Part shown: in pieces, positions 1 to 8,483 of the stretch | Numbering within the stretch: the first letter of the stretch is position 1 | Layout of the letters: each line of letters begins with the position of its first letter | Assembly (NCBI RefSeq): GCF_014333585.1 | Contig: NZ_JACSCW010000008.1 | Coordinates: 1-64,000, forward strand | From: Hymenobacter sp. BT188 | GTDB lineage: Bacteria > Bacteroidota > Bacteroidia > Cytophagales > Hymenobacteraceae | Reading direction: 5' to 3' | DNA: 64,000 nucleotides | Position numbers and translations under genes: made by a program | The notes under the pieces: generated by a model | Databases searched by the model: none | Told to the model about the DNA's origin: nothing | Seen by the model: the letters and a program-made list of their open reading frames with translations, nothing else

Positions 1-471
1 CAACTCTTCCGCCGTGTATTCCTCGGGGGCGCCGCGCCGCTGCAGCAGCAGGGCATCGAAGGCTACGAAGGCATCTTTTTCGAAGCGTAAGGCTTTGGAG
101 CCGTCTGCTACTTCATACGCTAAATCCGTGCGCGTCCAATCGAGCACGGGCATGAAGTTGTAGGTGACCGTGTGAATACCACAGGCTGCCAGGTTGCGCA
201 GGCTCTGCTGATAGTTGGCAAGGTAGCGGGCGAAGGGGCCGGTGCGGGTTTTGATCTGCTCGTGCACGGGCACGCTTTCGACCACGCTCCACGTTAAACC
301 GGCCGCGGCTACGTCGGCCTGCCGCTGCTGAATGTCGGCTACGGGCCATACTTCGCCATTGGGAATGTAGTGCAGGGCCGACACGATGTCGGTCGCGCCC
401 GCCTGACGGATATCGGCGAGGCTTACGGGATCAGAAGGGCCGTACCAGCGCCAGCTTTGGATAATGGGCAT
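1..471 (-). CDS. uxuA: Mannonate dehydratase, N-terminal part (runs off window)
   Basis: This is the first 157 residues of UxuA; the rest lies left of base 1. UxuA dehydrates D-mannonate to 2-keto-3-deoxygluconate in cytoplasmic hexuronate catabolism. The reading frame starts at the ATG at 471-469 with MPIIQSWRWYGPSDPVSL and continues with ADIRQAGATDIV, SALHYIPNGEVW and YNFMPVLDWTRTDL, all typical of the UxuA N-terminus. The frame is open to the window edge. It is transcribed away from a LacI-family gene, and a perfect LacI-type palindrome lies between the two at 616-627, so control by that regulator is likely. The family call is confident; the C-terminal active-site residues cannot be seen. 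Confidence 0.93.
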   Translation of the reverse strand, partial: MPIIQSWRWYGPSDPVSLADIRQAGATDIVSALHYIPNGEVWPVADIQQRQADVAAAGLTWSVVESVPVHEQIKTRTGPFARYLANYQQSLRNLAACGIHTVTYNFMPVLDWTRTDLAYEVADGSKALRFEKDAFVAFDALLLQRRGAPEEYTAEEL

Positions 472-805
472 AAAGAAAACTAATAGTAAGCGTCAGGCGG
501 CGCAGTGCCAAGCATGTCGCGGGCGGATGTTGAAAACCGCGTTAACCGCCTTAATCGCGGTGCCAAGTATAGCGAATTTGGTGCTTGCCCCACCGGGGAA
601 GCATTACTTATCTATGTAAACGTTTACGACAAACTTGGCTTTCGAGGAGCTGCAAAGTTGTCGGATGACAAAGCGGCTCGACAACCGTTACTGCTGGTAG
701 CTTAGGTCCTCCACCGTTATTCAAAATGCGTTAGCTTTACTTCTAATATGAGCTATAGCTCCTTTGTTCCACCTGCATTGCTGCTTAGTTCTGCTAAATT
801 TTTTG
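472..805. other. Divergent intergenic region between uxuA and LacI gene
   Basis: About 330 bases without a convincing gene. It holds the palindrome at 616-627 and is where both divergent promoters must lie. A 66-codon open frame across 505-705 has no recognisable protein features and covers the operator, so it is not called. Confidence 0.7.
616..627. promoter_or_regulatory. LacI-family operator (GTAAACGTTTAC)
   Basis: A perfect 12-base palindrome GTAAACGTTTAC with the central CG typical of LacI/GalR operators. It sits between uxuA and the LacI gene. A near copy (GTAAACGTTTCC) lies upstream of the susC gene ending at 8484, which suggests that the regulator at 806-1819 controls both sites. Binding itself is inferred. 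Confidence 0.75.
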
Positions 806-1819
806 ATGAACGAAGTTACTTTAAAGCGACTGGCTCAGGAGTTAAACTTGTCGATTGCCACGGTTTCACGGGCTTTGCAAGACAGCTATGAGGTGTCGCT
901 CCAGACGAAAATGCGGGTAAAAGCATTAGCTGCTGAACTGAACTATGAGCCCAATGCTTACGCCAGCAGCCTGCGCCGCAACATCAGCAAAACCATTGGG
1001 GTGGTCATTCCGGAGGTGAACAACACTTTCTTTTCGCTGGCTATCAATGGCATTGAAGAAATTGCCCGCCAGAGCGGCTACCATGTGCTCATCTACATCA
1101 CCCACGATGAGTATGAGCGGGAAGTCGCTATTACTCAGTACTTAACCGGGGGCCGGGTTGATGGTCTCCTCATGTCGGTAGCCAGCGAAAGCCGGGAATT
1201 TGCCCACCTGCAAAAGCTGCATGTCAGTAAGCCAGCCATTGTTTTTTTCGACCGGGTATGCCAGGCGATAGCCACGGCCAGCGTGACCACCAATGACTAC
1301 GAGAGTGGTTACCTCGCTACACAACACCTGATTGAAGCCGGCTGCCGCCACATCGCGTATTTGCAGGTTTCAGGTACACTATCCATCGGGCGGCTACGCA
1401 TGCAAGGCTACCAGGCCGCCCTGCGCGACCACGACCTTCCTTATGAGGAGGCGCTGGTGCTCAGCGGTGACGGCAACGATGAGTGCAACACCGAGCGGAT
1501 TATAAAGCTGCTGCGCCACCGCCCCGAGATAGACGGTATTTTTGCCTCCGTTGAGCATTTAGCCATCAGCAGCTACTATGCCTGCCAGACCCTGGACCGC
1601 GCTATTCCCGCCGCTATCAAAGTCGTTGGCTTCTCCAATCTGGGTGTTGCCGCCTTGCTTGCCCCAAGCCTGACCACGATTACGCAGCCCGCTTACGAGA
1701 TGGGAAAGGCAGCAGCCGGAATCCTGCTGGGTGCAATTGAGAAAAAGCGCGCGATTCTGTCTGCTCAAAGTGTAGTGCTGAAGTCGGAATTGGTAGCCCG
1801 TCGGTCTACGGCTTCATAA
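806..1819 (+). CDS. LacI-family transcriptional regulator
   Basis: Predicted cytoplasmic sugar-responsive repressor of 337 residues. The N-terminus MNEVTLKRLAQELNLSIAT is the LacI helix-turn-helix, followed by the hinge region (ASSLRRN, with the Leu that inserts into the central CG of operators) and a periplasmic-binding-protein-like effector domain from about residue 58 (KTIGVVIPEVNN, RVDGLLMSVA, FFDRVC, GYLATQHLIEAGCRHIA, FSNLGVAALLAPSLTT). I place the start at the ATG at 806 because the HTH begins there; the frame is open upstream to 764, but those 14 residues do not resemble the family. It is divergent from uxuA. Likely effectors are hexuronate-type sugars or oxidised glycosides; this is inferred from neighbours only. 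Confidence 0.92.
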   Translation: MNEVTLKRLAQELNLSIATVSRALQDSYEVSLQTKMRVKALAAELNYEPNAYASSLRRNISKTIGVVIPEVNNTFFSLAINGIEEIARQSGYHVLIYITHDEYEREVAITQYLTGGRVDGLLMSVASESREFAHLQKLHVSKPAIVFFDRVCQAIATASVTTNDYESGYLATQHLIEAGCRHIAYLQVSGTLSIGRLRMQGYQAALRDHDLPYEEALVLSGDGNDECNTERIIKLLRHRPEIDGIFASVEHLAISSYYACQTLDRAIPAAIKVVGFSNLGVAALLAPSLTTITQPAYEMGKAAAGILLGAIEKKRAILSAQSVVLKSELVARRSTAS

Positions 1820-2001
1820 ACCAACAACAAAAATTCCCTTGGCAACAGTCGGCTCTGTCAGCAGCCATAGACGGGGAAGCGCACAATCAGCAAGCAAACC
1901 TACTAGCGGAAGAGGCAGCCGCAACTGCTACAACCTTAAAAAGCCTCCCAGAACCAGTACAATAGGTTTTGGCAATGAGTCCGCGCAAGTCCTGGGCCCA
2001 G

Positions 2002-2451
2002 TTATCTGGCGTCATTGATTTCAATCCAGTAGCCGTCGGGATCCTGAAGATAAATCTGCTTGACCCCATCTGCCCGGATGGTTGGTGCCTGCTTGTCGCC
2101 TTTCAAGTTAGTATAAGGCACGTTTAGCTTTTCCAGGCGATTAGTTAGCGTTTTCAGAGAAGCCACCCTAAAACATAGGTGCACGTTTTTCTCTGGCGTC
2201 ACCGCACAGCCCCGCTGAATAAGGTGGAGCTGCAACTGAGGACCTATCGTAAGCCACGCGTGAATGCCATCGTTAAATGGATTGGGCGTTTCGGGCAGCT
2301 CCAAAACAGACTTGTAAAAAGTGGTGCTGGCCGCAAGGTCACGCACACAAAGAGCCGCGTGGTTAAAGGTAAGCGCGTTTCCAGCTTGCGCCCAGGCGGA
2401 CGGTAGCCCTGTAAAGACAAACAGCAACAGTGTAAGCAGGGTACGTTTCAT
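2002..2451 (-). CDS. Exported VOC (glyoxalase-like) protein
   Basis: 149 residues. A Sec signal peptide (MKRTLLTLLLFVFTGLPSAWAQ) precedes one vicinal-oxygen-chelate fold with FNHAALCVRDLAASTTFYKS at its start and a C-terminal DPDGYWIEI motif. VOC proteins bind a metal through His/Glu residues: His after FN, His in LQLHL, and the Glu of WIEI are visible candidates. The ATG at 2451 is chosen because the signal peptide starts there; upstream in-frame sequence looks non-coding. It lies in line downstream of the DUF6807, Gfo/Idh/MocA, DUF1080 and SusCD cluster, though a 326-base gap separates it, so co-transcription is uncertain. Substrate unknown; exported VOC proteins are less common than cytoplasmic ones. 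Confidence 0.85.
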   Translation of the reverse strand: MKRTLLTLLLFVFTGLPSAWAQAGNALTFNHAALCVRDLAASTTFYKSVLELPETPNPFNDGIHAWLTIGPQLQLHLIQRGCAVTPEKNVHLCFRVASLKTLTNRLEKLNVPYTNLKGDKQAPTIRADGVKQIYLQDPDGYWIEINDAR

Positions 2452-2777
2452 TTCGTGATATTGCTTTATAAACTGTGCGTCAGCCCTAACCGGGGAAGCA
2501 GAGTAGCCGCTACGCGGTTTTAGGTTTGTAGAGAAGCGCAGCGGAAGCAATTCCAGCGCCGACTGACAGACAGACGTCAGCCGGTCTGGTACCGCTACAC
2601 GGCGCAATTCCTGCCTGTATACTGTGTCTACAAACCCTTAGCCGCCATAATACTTTTCGGCCGCTTAAGTTAAGTATTGGGCTGTGAAAAATGGACTAGT
2701 GACGTACGTACTGCTTGAACTCTTCTTCTCGCTTGGTCATGCTTTTTTACACCACACCGATAAACCCAAATAGCCTC
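2452..2777. other. Gene-free stretch between VOC and DUF6807 genes
   Basis: 326 bases with no recognisable gene. A 14-codon minus-strand frame (2740-2696, MTKREEEFKQYVRH) looks protein-like but is too short to call; it may be a gene remnant. No strong terminator or operator was seen. Confidence 0.5.
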
Positions 2778-3845
2778 TTACGGAGTCGCGGCCACGCTTC
2801 TCTTGGCAAAGTCGGCGGCGGTTGCGTTGAGCTGTTTGCTGGTGGGGGTAGCATTACCTTCGTCGATAACTATCCGGTAGCGAAACGTGACCGACTCGCC
2901 TTTCTTGAGTTGAAGGTTCTTGGCCGACTTTGCGTTGGTAAAAATCTTTTCGCCTAAGGGGTTGGCGGCAAACAGACCGTAGCCGCGGGCGTGCCAGAAG
3001 GTTGGATAGTTCGGGTTCTGAGGATGGTCGATGATGGTGACGCTGACCGAGTCGCTGCCTATTTTGCCGAATGCCTTGCACCAGGCCGCGCGTGTGCTCC
3101 AAGCGTCGTTGCCGCGCTTGCCCGCGCTGGTGAGGTAGTTGCCGTTGGCCAGCTTGTCGGTGCCGCCTTTTACGACCGTCACGTTGCCTTTGTCGTCGGT
3201 GAACTTCTGGTCCTGATCGGTCGGTATTTGCAGTTCGTGGGCTAGGCGCAACCCGATTAGGCCATCTTTGGCGTCGGTGAAGGTCACGTCGGTGCTGGCT
3301 TTCAGGGTCGTAACCCGATCAATTATGCGCTGCCGATTGGTACCGCTAAACGCAAAACGGGTCGTTTCCTCCAGCAGCACCTCGTTTTGCTGATTGGTCC
3401 AGTTGGCATGGTAAGCCAGGGTGCCGATGGGTCCGTTGGTGACCTCCAGAATTCGATCCGTCTTAATCCAGCCGTAGGAGGCTTTTTTCTCCGCCGGAAT
3501 AGCGTAGGAGTTGTTCCAGAAGTCCAGGCCGTTGACGTTTTCAAAGTTAAACCAAAGACCAATGTGGTGGGGGTGGTCGGTGGGGTCGTCGGCTCGGGGC
3601 ACCAACGGAAAGCTGCGCGTAACTACTGTGCCTTTGGTCGTGTGCAACGGATATAAAACCGGCTTCTCCAGCGTATCCGGGTACAAAAAGCTAGTGAATA
3701 GCTGCTTGCCTATGTACACATCAATCTTTTTTTGCTTAGCATCTCGTACCATCCGAACTGCCTCTTTCTGCTGGCCCGAGGCCGCGGAACAGGCAAGCGT
3801 GGATAGTAGCATGGCTCCAAGCCAGGAAAGCGCAGAGTTCAGCAT
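2778..3845 (-). CDS. Exported DUF6807 (PmoA-like) family protein
   Basis: 355 residues with a Sec-type N-terminus (SALSWLGAMLLSTLACSAAS; the Cys could alternatively be lipidated). The conserved block with DHPHHIGLWF, FWNNSYAIP and HARGYGLFAANPLG matches the family once annotated as methane oxygenase PmoA and now DUF6807. The family is frequent in Bacteroidota glycan loci and has no role in methane oxidation here. The clustered His residues (DHPHH, HARGYG) suggest a metal or sugar site. The gene follows the Gfo/Idh/MocA gene with a 15-base gap, so the two are probably one operon. Molecular function is unknown. Confidence 0.82.
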   Translation of the reverse strand: MLNSALSWLGAMLLSTLACSAASGQQKEAVRMVRDAKQKKIDVYIGKQLFTSFLYPDTLEKPVLYPLHTTKGTVVTRSFPLVPRADDPTDHPHHIGLWFNFENVNGLDFWNNSYAIPAEKKASYGWIKTDRILEVTNGPIGTLAYHANWTNQQNEVLLEETTRFAFSGTNRQRIIDRVTTLKASTDVTFTDAKDGLIGLRLAHELQIPTDQDQKFTDDKGNVTVVKGGTDKLANGNYLTSAGKRGNDAWSTRAAWCKAFGKIGSDSVSVTIIDHPQNPNYPTFWHARGYGLFAANPLGEKIFTNAKSAKNLQLKKGESVTFRYRIVIDEGNATPTSKQLNATAADFAKRSVAATP

Positions 3846-3860
3846 TGCTTCTGACTTAAC

Positions 3861-5216
3861 TTAATATGTAAACACTTTGCCCCCTACCATCACTTCCTGA
3901 GTTTTTTCATCAAACGTGGCCTTCATGCCCGTACGGGCGGCGGCCGTGGTCATGATATTTGCAATCGAGTGGCTGTAGCCAGCCTCGACCGGCGCATGCG
4001 GCGGCTTGCGGCTGCGCACGCTTTCCATCCAGTTGCGGATGTGATTGGATGTCAGCGTGTCGCCCCCGGTATTAGCTGACGCAACTACCGCTTCGGTGTT
4101 GGACAAGCTCATTTCCGGCAACAGGTTGGCCTGCATCTTCATGGCCTCGGCGAACTTCTTGTTTAAGCCGCCTTTGGGCGAAACCTGATTGGTAATCAGG
4201 TTCAACTCACCGCCGTTGGAGTAATAGATTTCGGCCGGCCGCTCATCGCCGTTGTGCATTCGGGAGCCAAACGTTACCTGGAAGCCCGTGGTGGGGTCAT
4301 TCAGAGGGCCGTAGTCGAACACAGCTGTCATCGTATCCCAGTTGCGGCGACCATCCTTCCACATATAAATTCCGCCATTGGCTACCACGCTGCGTGGGTG
4401 CGGCAGGCCAGTAAACCAATGGACGGTGTCAATTTGGTGGCTCATCCACTGGCCGGGAAGGCCGGAGGAATAAGGCCAGAAAAGCCTGTATTCCAGATAC
4501 TTGCGTGGGTCGAAGGCCTCGGCTGGGCGGTTCATCAGATACCGTTTCCAATCCACATCGGACTCCTTTAGCCCGGCCACCAGCGCCGGCCGGCGCCACC
4601 GGCCGGGCTGATTCACGTTCCAGGTCAGTTCTACCATGGTGATGGGCCCGAACTTGCCCGACTTGATAAAGGCATCGGCTGCGTGGTAGTTGTTGCCGCT
4701 ACGGCGCTGGGAGCCAATCTGGATGATGCGGTCGGAGGCTTTGACGGCCTTCAGGGCGGCCTGGTTGTCCTCCATCGTCTCGGCGAAGGGCTTCTCCACG
4801 TACGCGTCGCAGCCTGCTTTTACGGCCTCAATGGCGTGCAGCGCATGCTGAAAATCGGCGGTGCCGATGAAGACAGCATCTACGGCCTTCTTGCTATACA
4901 TCTCCTCATTGTTGCGGTAGGCCACCACATCGTGCCCCAGCTTTTCTTTCCAGGCGGCAGCACCTTCTTCCCGCCGCTGTTTCCATATGTCCGACACGGC
5001 TACCACATCAAAGTTTAATTCTTTGTAGTGGTTCATAAAGCAGGGCATGTGCGAACCCTTGTGTCGATCTGAGAAACCGACTACCCCAACGCGCACCCGG
5101 TCGTTGGCTCCAATAATTCGCTTATAGCTGCTGGCTGACCAACTGACTTGCGAAAACAATACCCCGGCGCTGGCTAAGGCAGTTTGCTTAATAAACTGAC
5201 GACGTTCGGTAGACAT
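3861..5216 (-). CDS. Tat-exported Gfo/Idh/MocA-family oxidoreductase
   Basis: 451 residues. The N-terminus has a twin-arginine signal (MSTERRQFIKQTALASAGVL), so the folded NAD(P)-loaded enzyme is probably exported. The Rossmann domain starts near residue 42 (VRVGVVGF) and has VDAVFIGTADFQHALHAIEA and the EKP signature (AYVEKPFAET); the C-terminal alpha/beta domain contains SHQIDTVHWFTG. Family members oxidise or reduce sugars and inositols, often at C3. The ATG at 5216 is chosen because the Tat motif begins there; 88 upstream open codons are atypical and overlap the DUF1080 gene. Between a double DUF1080 hydrolase and a DUF6807 gene, a role in periplasmic 3-keto-sugar chemistry is plausible. 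Confidence 0.9.
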   Translation of the reverse strand: MSTERRQFIKQTALASAGVLFSQVSWSASSYKRIIGANDRVRVGVVGFSDRHKGSHMPCFMNHYKELNFDVVAVSDIWKQRREEGAAAWKEKLGHDVVAYRNNEEMYSKKAVDAVFIGTADFQHALHAIEAVKAGCDAYVEKPFAETMEDNQAALKAVKASDRIIQIGSQRRSGNNYHAADAFIKSGKFGPITMVELTWNVNQPGRWRRPALVAGLKESDVDWKRYLMNRPAEAFDPRKYLEYRLFWPYSSGLPGQWMSHQIDTVHWFTGLPHPRSVVANGGIYMWKDGRRNWDTMTAVFDYGPLNDPTTGFQVTFGSRMHNGDERPAEIYYSNGGELNLITNQVSPKGGLNKKFAEAMKMQANLLPEMSLSNTEAVVASANTGGDTLTSNHIRNWMESVRSRKPPHAPVEAGYSHSIANIMTTAAARTGMKATFDEKTQEVMVGGKVFTY

Positions 5217-5248
5217 GAGAACTTGCTTTACAGGATAGAAGAGAGCAA

Positions 5249-6631
5249 TTACTTCAACTCTTTGATTTTGATACTGCGGAAGGAAACAAGATTGCCGTGG
5301 TCTTGCAAGAGAATGTGGCCGGCTGGAGCTTCCCCGAAGTTTGCCCAGACTTTGTACTTGCTCTGGGCTACTAGGTCTCTGAATTCCTGGGAGCCGCGTG
5401 TGTATTCCAGTACTTTCGCCCCATTTAGGTAGTGTTCCACCCGGTTGTTGGGGTAGACAACCACGCGCCCTACATTCCACTCACCGATGGAATGAACAAA
5501 GCGGGGATTCTTCTCGGCTTTCTTTAAATCATAAAGCGAGGCCAGAGTTCGGTTTCCGTCGCGGCCAAGCTTGGCATCAGGATGGCGCTCATCGTCGAGT
5601 ACCTGGTACTCTAAGCCGATGGCCGAACCTTCTGTCTTCTCGTCTAAGGTTACGAAGTACTTTACACCACTATTAGCCCCCGGCGTCAGCTTAAACTCGA
5701 AGGAGAGGTCGAAAGCCTTATACTGGTCCTTGGTAACAATGTCGCCGCCGTTGGCTGCCTCTTTTCCCTCAGACGATAGCACGGTAAGTGTACCATCAGT
5801 TGTTTGCCAGCCCTGGGCCGGAAACGTAGCAGTCTTGGCACTGCGCCAGCCAGCCGGGGTTTTGCCATCAAAGAGCAACTTCCAGCCGTGCTGCTTTTCG
5901 TAGGCCGTAAGATTGTTGGGTACGAAGTTGACTACGTAAACGTCGGCGGGGAAGGCATTAGGCTTCAAGTCTGTCGTCTTGATTTTGATGTTTTTGAAGT
6001 AGACTTTTTTGCCTTCCTGCTCCTTGGTCGTAATGCCATGCACTTGCAAACCAATAAAGCCCTTCGGATCAACCGGGTCAACTACATAGGCCACGGGCGT
6101 GCCGTTAATCCAGGTTTTCATCTCATTACCAATACACTCCACTGTAATGTGATTGTACTGACCCACCTTGAAAAGCGGCTTGGCCTTGGGGTTTAGATCC
6201 AGAGGGTAGAGCCACTGACGCCGTGCTTCATCATAAATGCCCCCCGACCAGCTTCGCGCCGAAGGGTCAATTTCAACCTGCCGACCATAGACTTTGCCTT
6301 CGTGGCCGGGGGTATCGAAGTGGCTGCGGGTCTGTACGCCGGAGTTGCTCACGGTGCTCTCAATCATTAGGTCGAGTTCCAACTGAAAGTCGCCGTATTC
6401 CTTCTCCGTGACCAGAAAAGTATTGCCCGAGTTCATAACAGTAGTCCCGACGATAGCTCCGTTTTCTACTTTGTAGTCGGCCGTGCCCGCCAAGCGCTTC
6501 CAGCCCTTCAGGGTTTTGCCATCAAATAGGTTTTGCCAGGTATCGGCTGGGGTAGCAGCAGCCCGCTGAGGCTGAGTGAAAGCCAGTACTGCCAACGCGA
6601 GGCAGGTAAGCAAGAAGTGGTTTGTTTTCAA
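5249..6631 (-). CDS. Two-domain DUF1080 (3-keto-disaccharide hydrolase) protein
   Basis: 460 residues: a Sec signal peptide (KTNHFLLTCLALAVLAF) then two DUF1080 jelly-roll domains in tandem. Domain 1, about residues 33-215, has WQNLFDGKTLKGWK and YGRQVEIDPSARSW; domain 2, about 245-460, has WKLLFDGKTPAGW, NSGVKYFV and LEYQVLDDERHPDAK. DUF1080 proteins are associated with cleavage of 3-keto-glycosides after C3 oxidation by Gfo/Idh/MocA-type enzymes, which fits the gene downstream. The start is a TTG at 6631-6629; no in-frame ATG lies near the signal peptide, so TTG is probably real. Which domain is catalytic is unknown. Confidence 0.88.
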   Translation of the reverse strand: MKTNHFLLTCLALAVLAFTQPQRAAATPADTWQNLFDGKTLKGWKRLAGTADYKVENGAIVGTTVMNSGNTFLVTEKEYGDFQLELDLMIESTVSNSGVQTRSHFDTPGHEGKVYGRQVEIDPSARSWSGGIYDEARRQWLYPLDLNPKAKPLFKVGQYNHITVECIGNEMKTWINGTPVAYVVDPVDPKGFIGLQVHGITTKEQEGKKVYFKNIKIKTTDLKPNAFPADVYVVNFVPNNLTAYEKQHGWKLLFDGKTPAGWRSAKTATFPAQGWQTTDGTLTVLSSEGKEAANGGDIVTKDQYKAFDLSFEFKLTPGANSGVKYFVTLDEKTEGSAIGLEYQVLDDERHPDAKLGRDGNRTLASLYDLKKAEKNPRFVHSIGEWNVGRVVVYPNNRVEHYLNGAKVLEYTRGSQEFRDLVAQSKYKVWANFGEAPAGHILLQDHGNLVSFRSIKIKELK

Positions 6632-6797
6632 GGTATTAATGGAATGAAGTGTATACTTCGGTTAGGTCAAACTACTAAAATATGCGTTATCAGACGTAGG
6701 CCTTAAGGGTCCTAGGCCCAATATCACTTTCTGGGGGGCATTTTTCAGATCATGTGGCGCAGCCGGCTGCATGATCATCCGATAGACGTGTTTTTTC

Positions 6798-8450
6798 TCA
6801 GTATCCCGCGTTTTGTGGAAAAGCTGCCGCGCCGCCGGCAGTTCTGTCAATCTGATCCTGTGGGATAGGCCGTAGCACATGGTGCGGCTTGATGTTGGGG
6901 GCGGCGTCCGGGTTATACAGCTTCACCCGCTCGATCAGTACCCCCCAGCGCTTAAGGTCGAACCACCGGAACATTTCACCTGAAAGCTCGCGCTCCCGCT
7001 CTTCCATGATGAAATCCATCGTTAGCTGGCTAGCCGTAATCTGCATGGCAGCTTCTTTGCTCGGAAAGGCTGCCCGGCGTCGCACAGAATTGATGAAAGG
7101 CAGCGCCTCGGCGGGCTTGCCAGTTTTGAGCAGGGCCTCCGCCGCTATGAGCTGCGTTTCGGCCAGCCGAAACATTAAAAAGTCACGGCTGCCGTTCGTG
7201 TAAGTGAGGTCGGGCCGCAAGGGGTCTAGAAACTTGGTTAGGGTTGGGTAGAGGTTAGGGCGGTAAAGGCTGGGCACCAAGACTTGGTAGGGCTTTCTGG
7301 CCCGCTGAGCCATTGTCCACTCGACACCTGGCAGGTAGATAGCTGTATCACCGGCTGCGAAAGTGACCCGGGCTTTGGAGTTGTCAAATAGGTTCGTGAA
7401 CGTACCCGGATTATTGGAGAGATAGGTGCTACGGAAGCTTTTCTGATAGCGCGAGTCATTGGTCCGATCACTAAAAACGGTGTTGAGTGTGTAGTTCGTG
7501 GGCCGAAAGCGCTTGAAGGGGCGGCCGTAGAAAACGTCACGCCGCATGCCGGCCTGCACGTCGTACTCCATCCCAAAGAACAAGTGCGTCTCGTTGCCCG
7601 CACCGTTGGTAGTGGGGTCGGCGGTGTACTGGGTGGCAAAAATTACTTCGTCGTTTATCTCGCCGGCACCCTGTGCAAACACATTGGCATAATCGGGCAG
7701 CAGACGATACGAGTAGTTTTTAATAACATTCTGGGCGTATATGGCAGCTTTGGCGTAGTCGTCGGGGGCAGCAGCTTCGGAGGTGGCTTTGGTCAAATAA
7801 ACGCGGGCCAGCAGATGCTCACAGGCTCCTTTCGTGGCTCGGCCGTAGTCAGGCGTGGGCGTGGCCAGGTCTTGTAGCGCCGTTTCTAGGTCGCTGACGA
7901 TGGCGGCATATACTTCCGGTACCGGCGTGCGTGTAGCTTCTTTCGTAGCCTTGGTATTCTGGTTCAGCACCAGCGGCACAGGTCCATACATCTGCACCAG
8001 CACGAAGTAATGATGTGCTCGTAGAAACCTCACCTCTGCCACGCGGCGCTTTTTAGTGGCCTCATCAATGCCCGTTACGTTGGCAGCTTGGTCGATGATG
8101 GTGTTGGCCGTGTTAATGCCCAGGTAAAAAGAGTTCCAGATATCGGCCACGAACTGGGTACGGCTGTCAAACTGGGTCGTGTACTGATTTACGAACTTAA
8201 AAGAACCGTCAGACCCCATTGTATAAGTATCGGTGCCAAATACGGTCATGGTCATCGCACTCTCTCGTCCGTAAAAATCGCGGAGTGAGGCGTACACCGC
8301 CCGCACGCCCGCATCGAAGCCTGCGGCAGTGGTGATGTACTCGCTCCCAACTTGCGACACCACGCGCTCCTCCAGCAAGTCTTGGCAGGATTGACTACCC
8401 AGCAACAGCATTGCAGCCAATAGCAACTTGCTATGTTTCAGAAGTTTCAT
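6798..8450 (-). CDS. SusD/RagB-family outer-membrane glycan-binding lipoprotein
   Basis: 550 residues. A lipoprotein signal (LLLAAMLLLGSQSCQDLLEE, lipid Cys in GSQSC) anchors it to the outer membrane. The TPR-rich SusD fold is shown by TIIDQAANV, VAEVRFLRAHHYFVLVQMYG, KGACEHLLARVYLTKA, RLAETQLIAAEALLKTGKP, INSVRRRA and EMFRWFDLKRWG, ending RPIPQDQID. SusD caps the SusC channel and captures oligosaccharides. It lies 33 bases downstream of the susC gene on the same strand, clearly an operon. The substrate is probably a glycoside handled by the neighbouring DUF1080 and Gfo/Idh/MocA proteins, inferred from context. Confidence 0.95.
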   Translation of the reverse strand: MKLLKHSKLLLAAMLLLGSQSCQDLLEERVVSQVGSEYITTAAGFDAGVRAVYASLRDFYGRESAMTMTVFGTDTYTMGSDGSFKFVNQYTTQFDSRTQFVADIWNSFYLGINTANTIIDQAANVTGIDEATKKRRVAEVRFLRAHHYFVLVQMYGPVPLVLNQNTKATKEATRTPVPEVYAAIVSDLETALQDLATPTPDYGRATKGACEHLLARVYLTKATSEAAAPDDYAKAAIYAQNVIKNYSYRLLPDYANVFAQGAGEINDEVIFATQYTADPTTNGAGNETHLFFGMEYDVQAGMRRDVFYGRPFKRFRPTNYTLNTVFSDRTNDSRYQKSFRSTYLSNNPGTFTNLFDNSKARVTFAAGDTAIYLPGVEWTMAQRARKPYQVLVPSLYRPNLYPTLTKFLDPLRPDLTYTNGSRDFLMFRLAETQLIAAEALLKTGKPAEALPFINSVRRRAAFPSKEAAMQITASQLTMDFIMEERERELSGEMFRWFDLKRWGVLIERVKLYNPDAAPNIKPHHVLRPIPQDQIDRTAGGAAAFPQNAGY

Positions 8451-8483
8451 ATGAAAAAGTCAAAAAAAGACTGAGTAGTCAGG

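Noticed and set aside
505..705. 66-codon open frame between uxuA and the LacI gene
   Set aside because: No recognisable protein features, and it spans the LacI operator; most likely chance.
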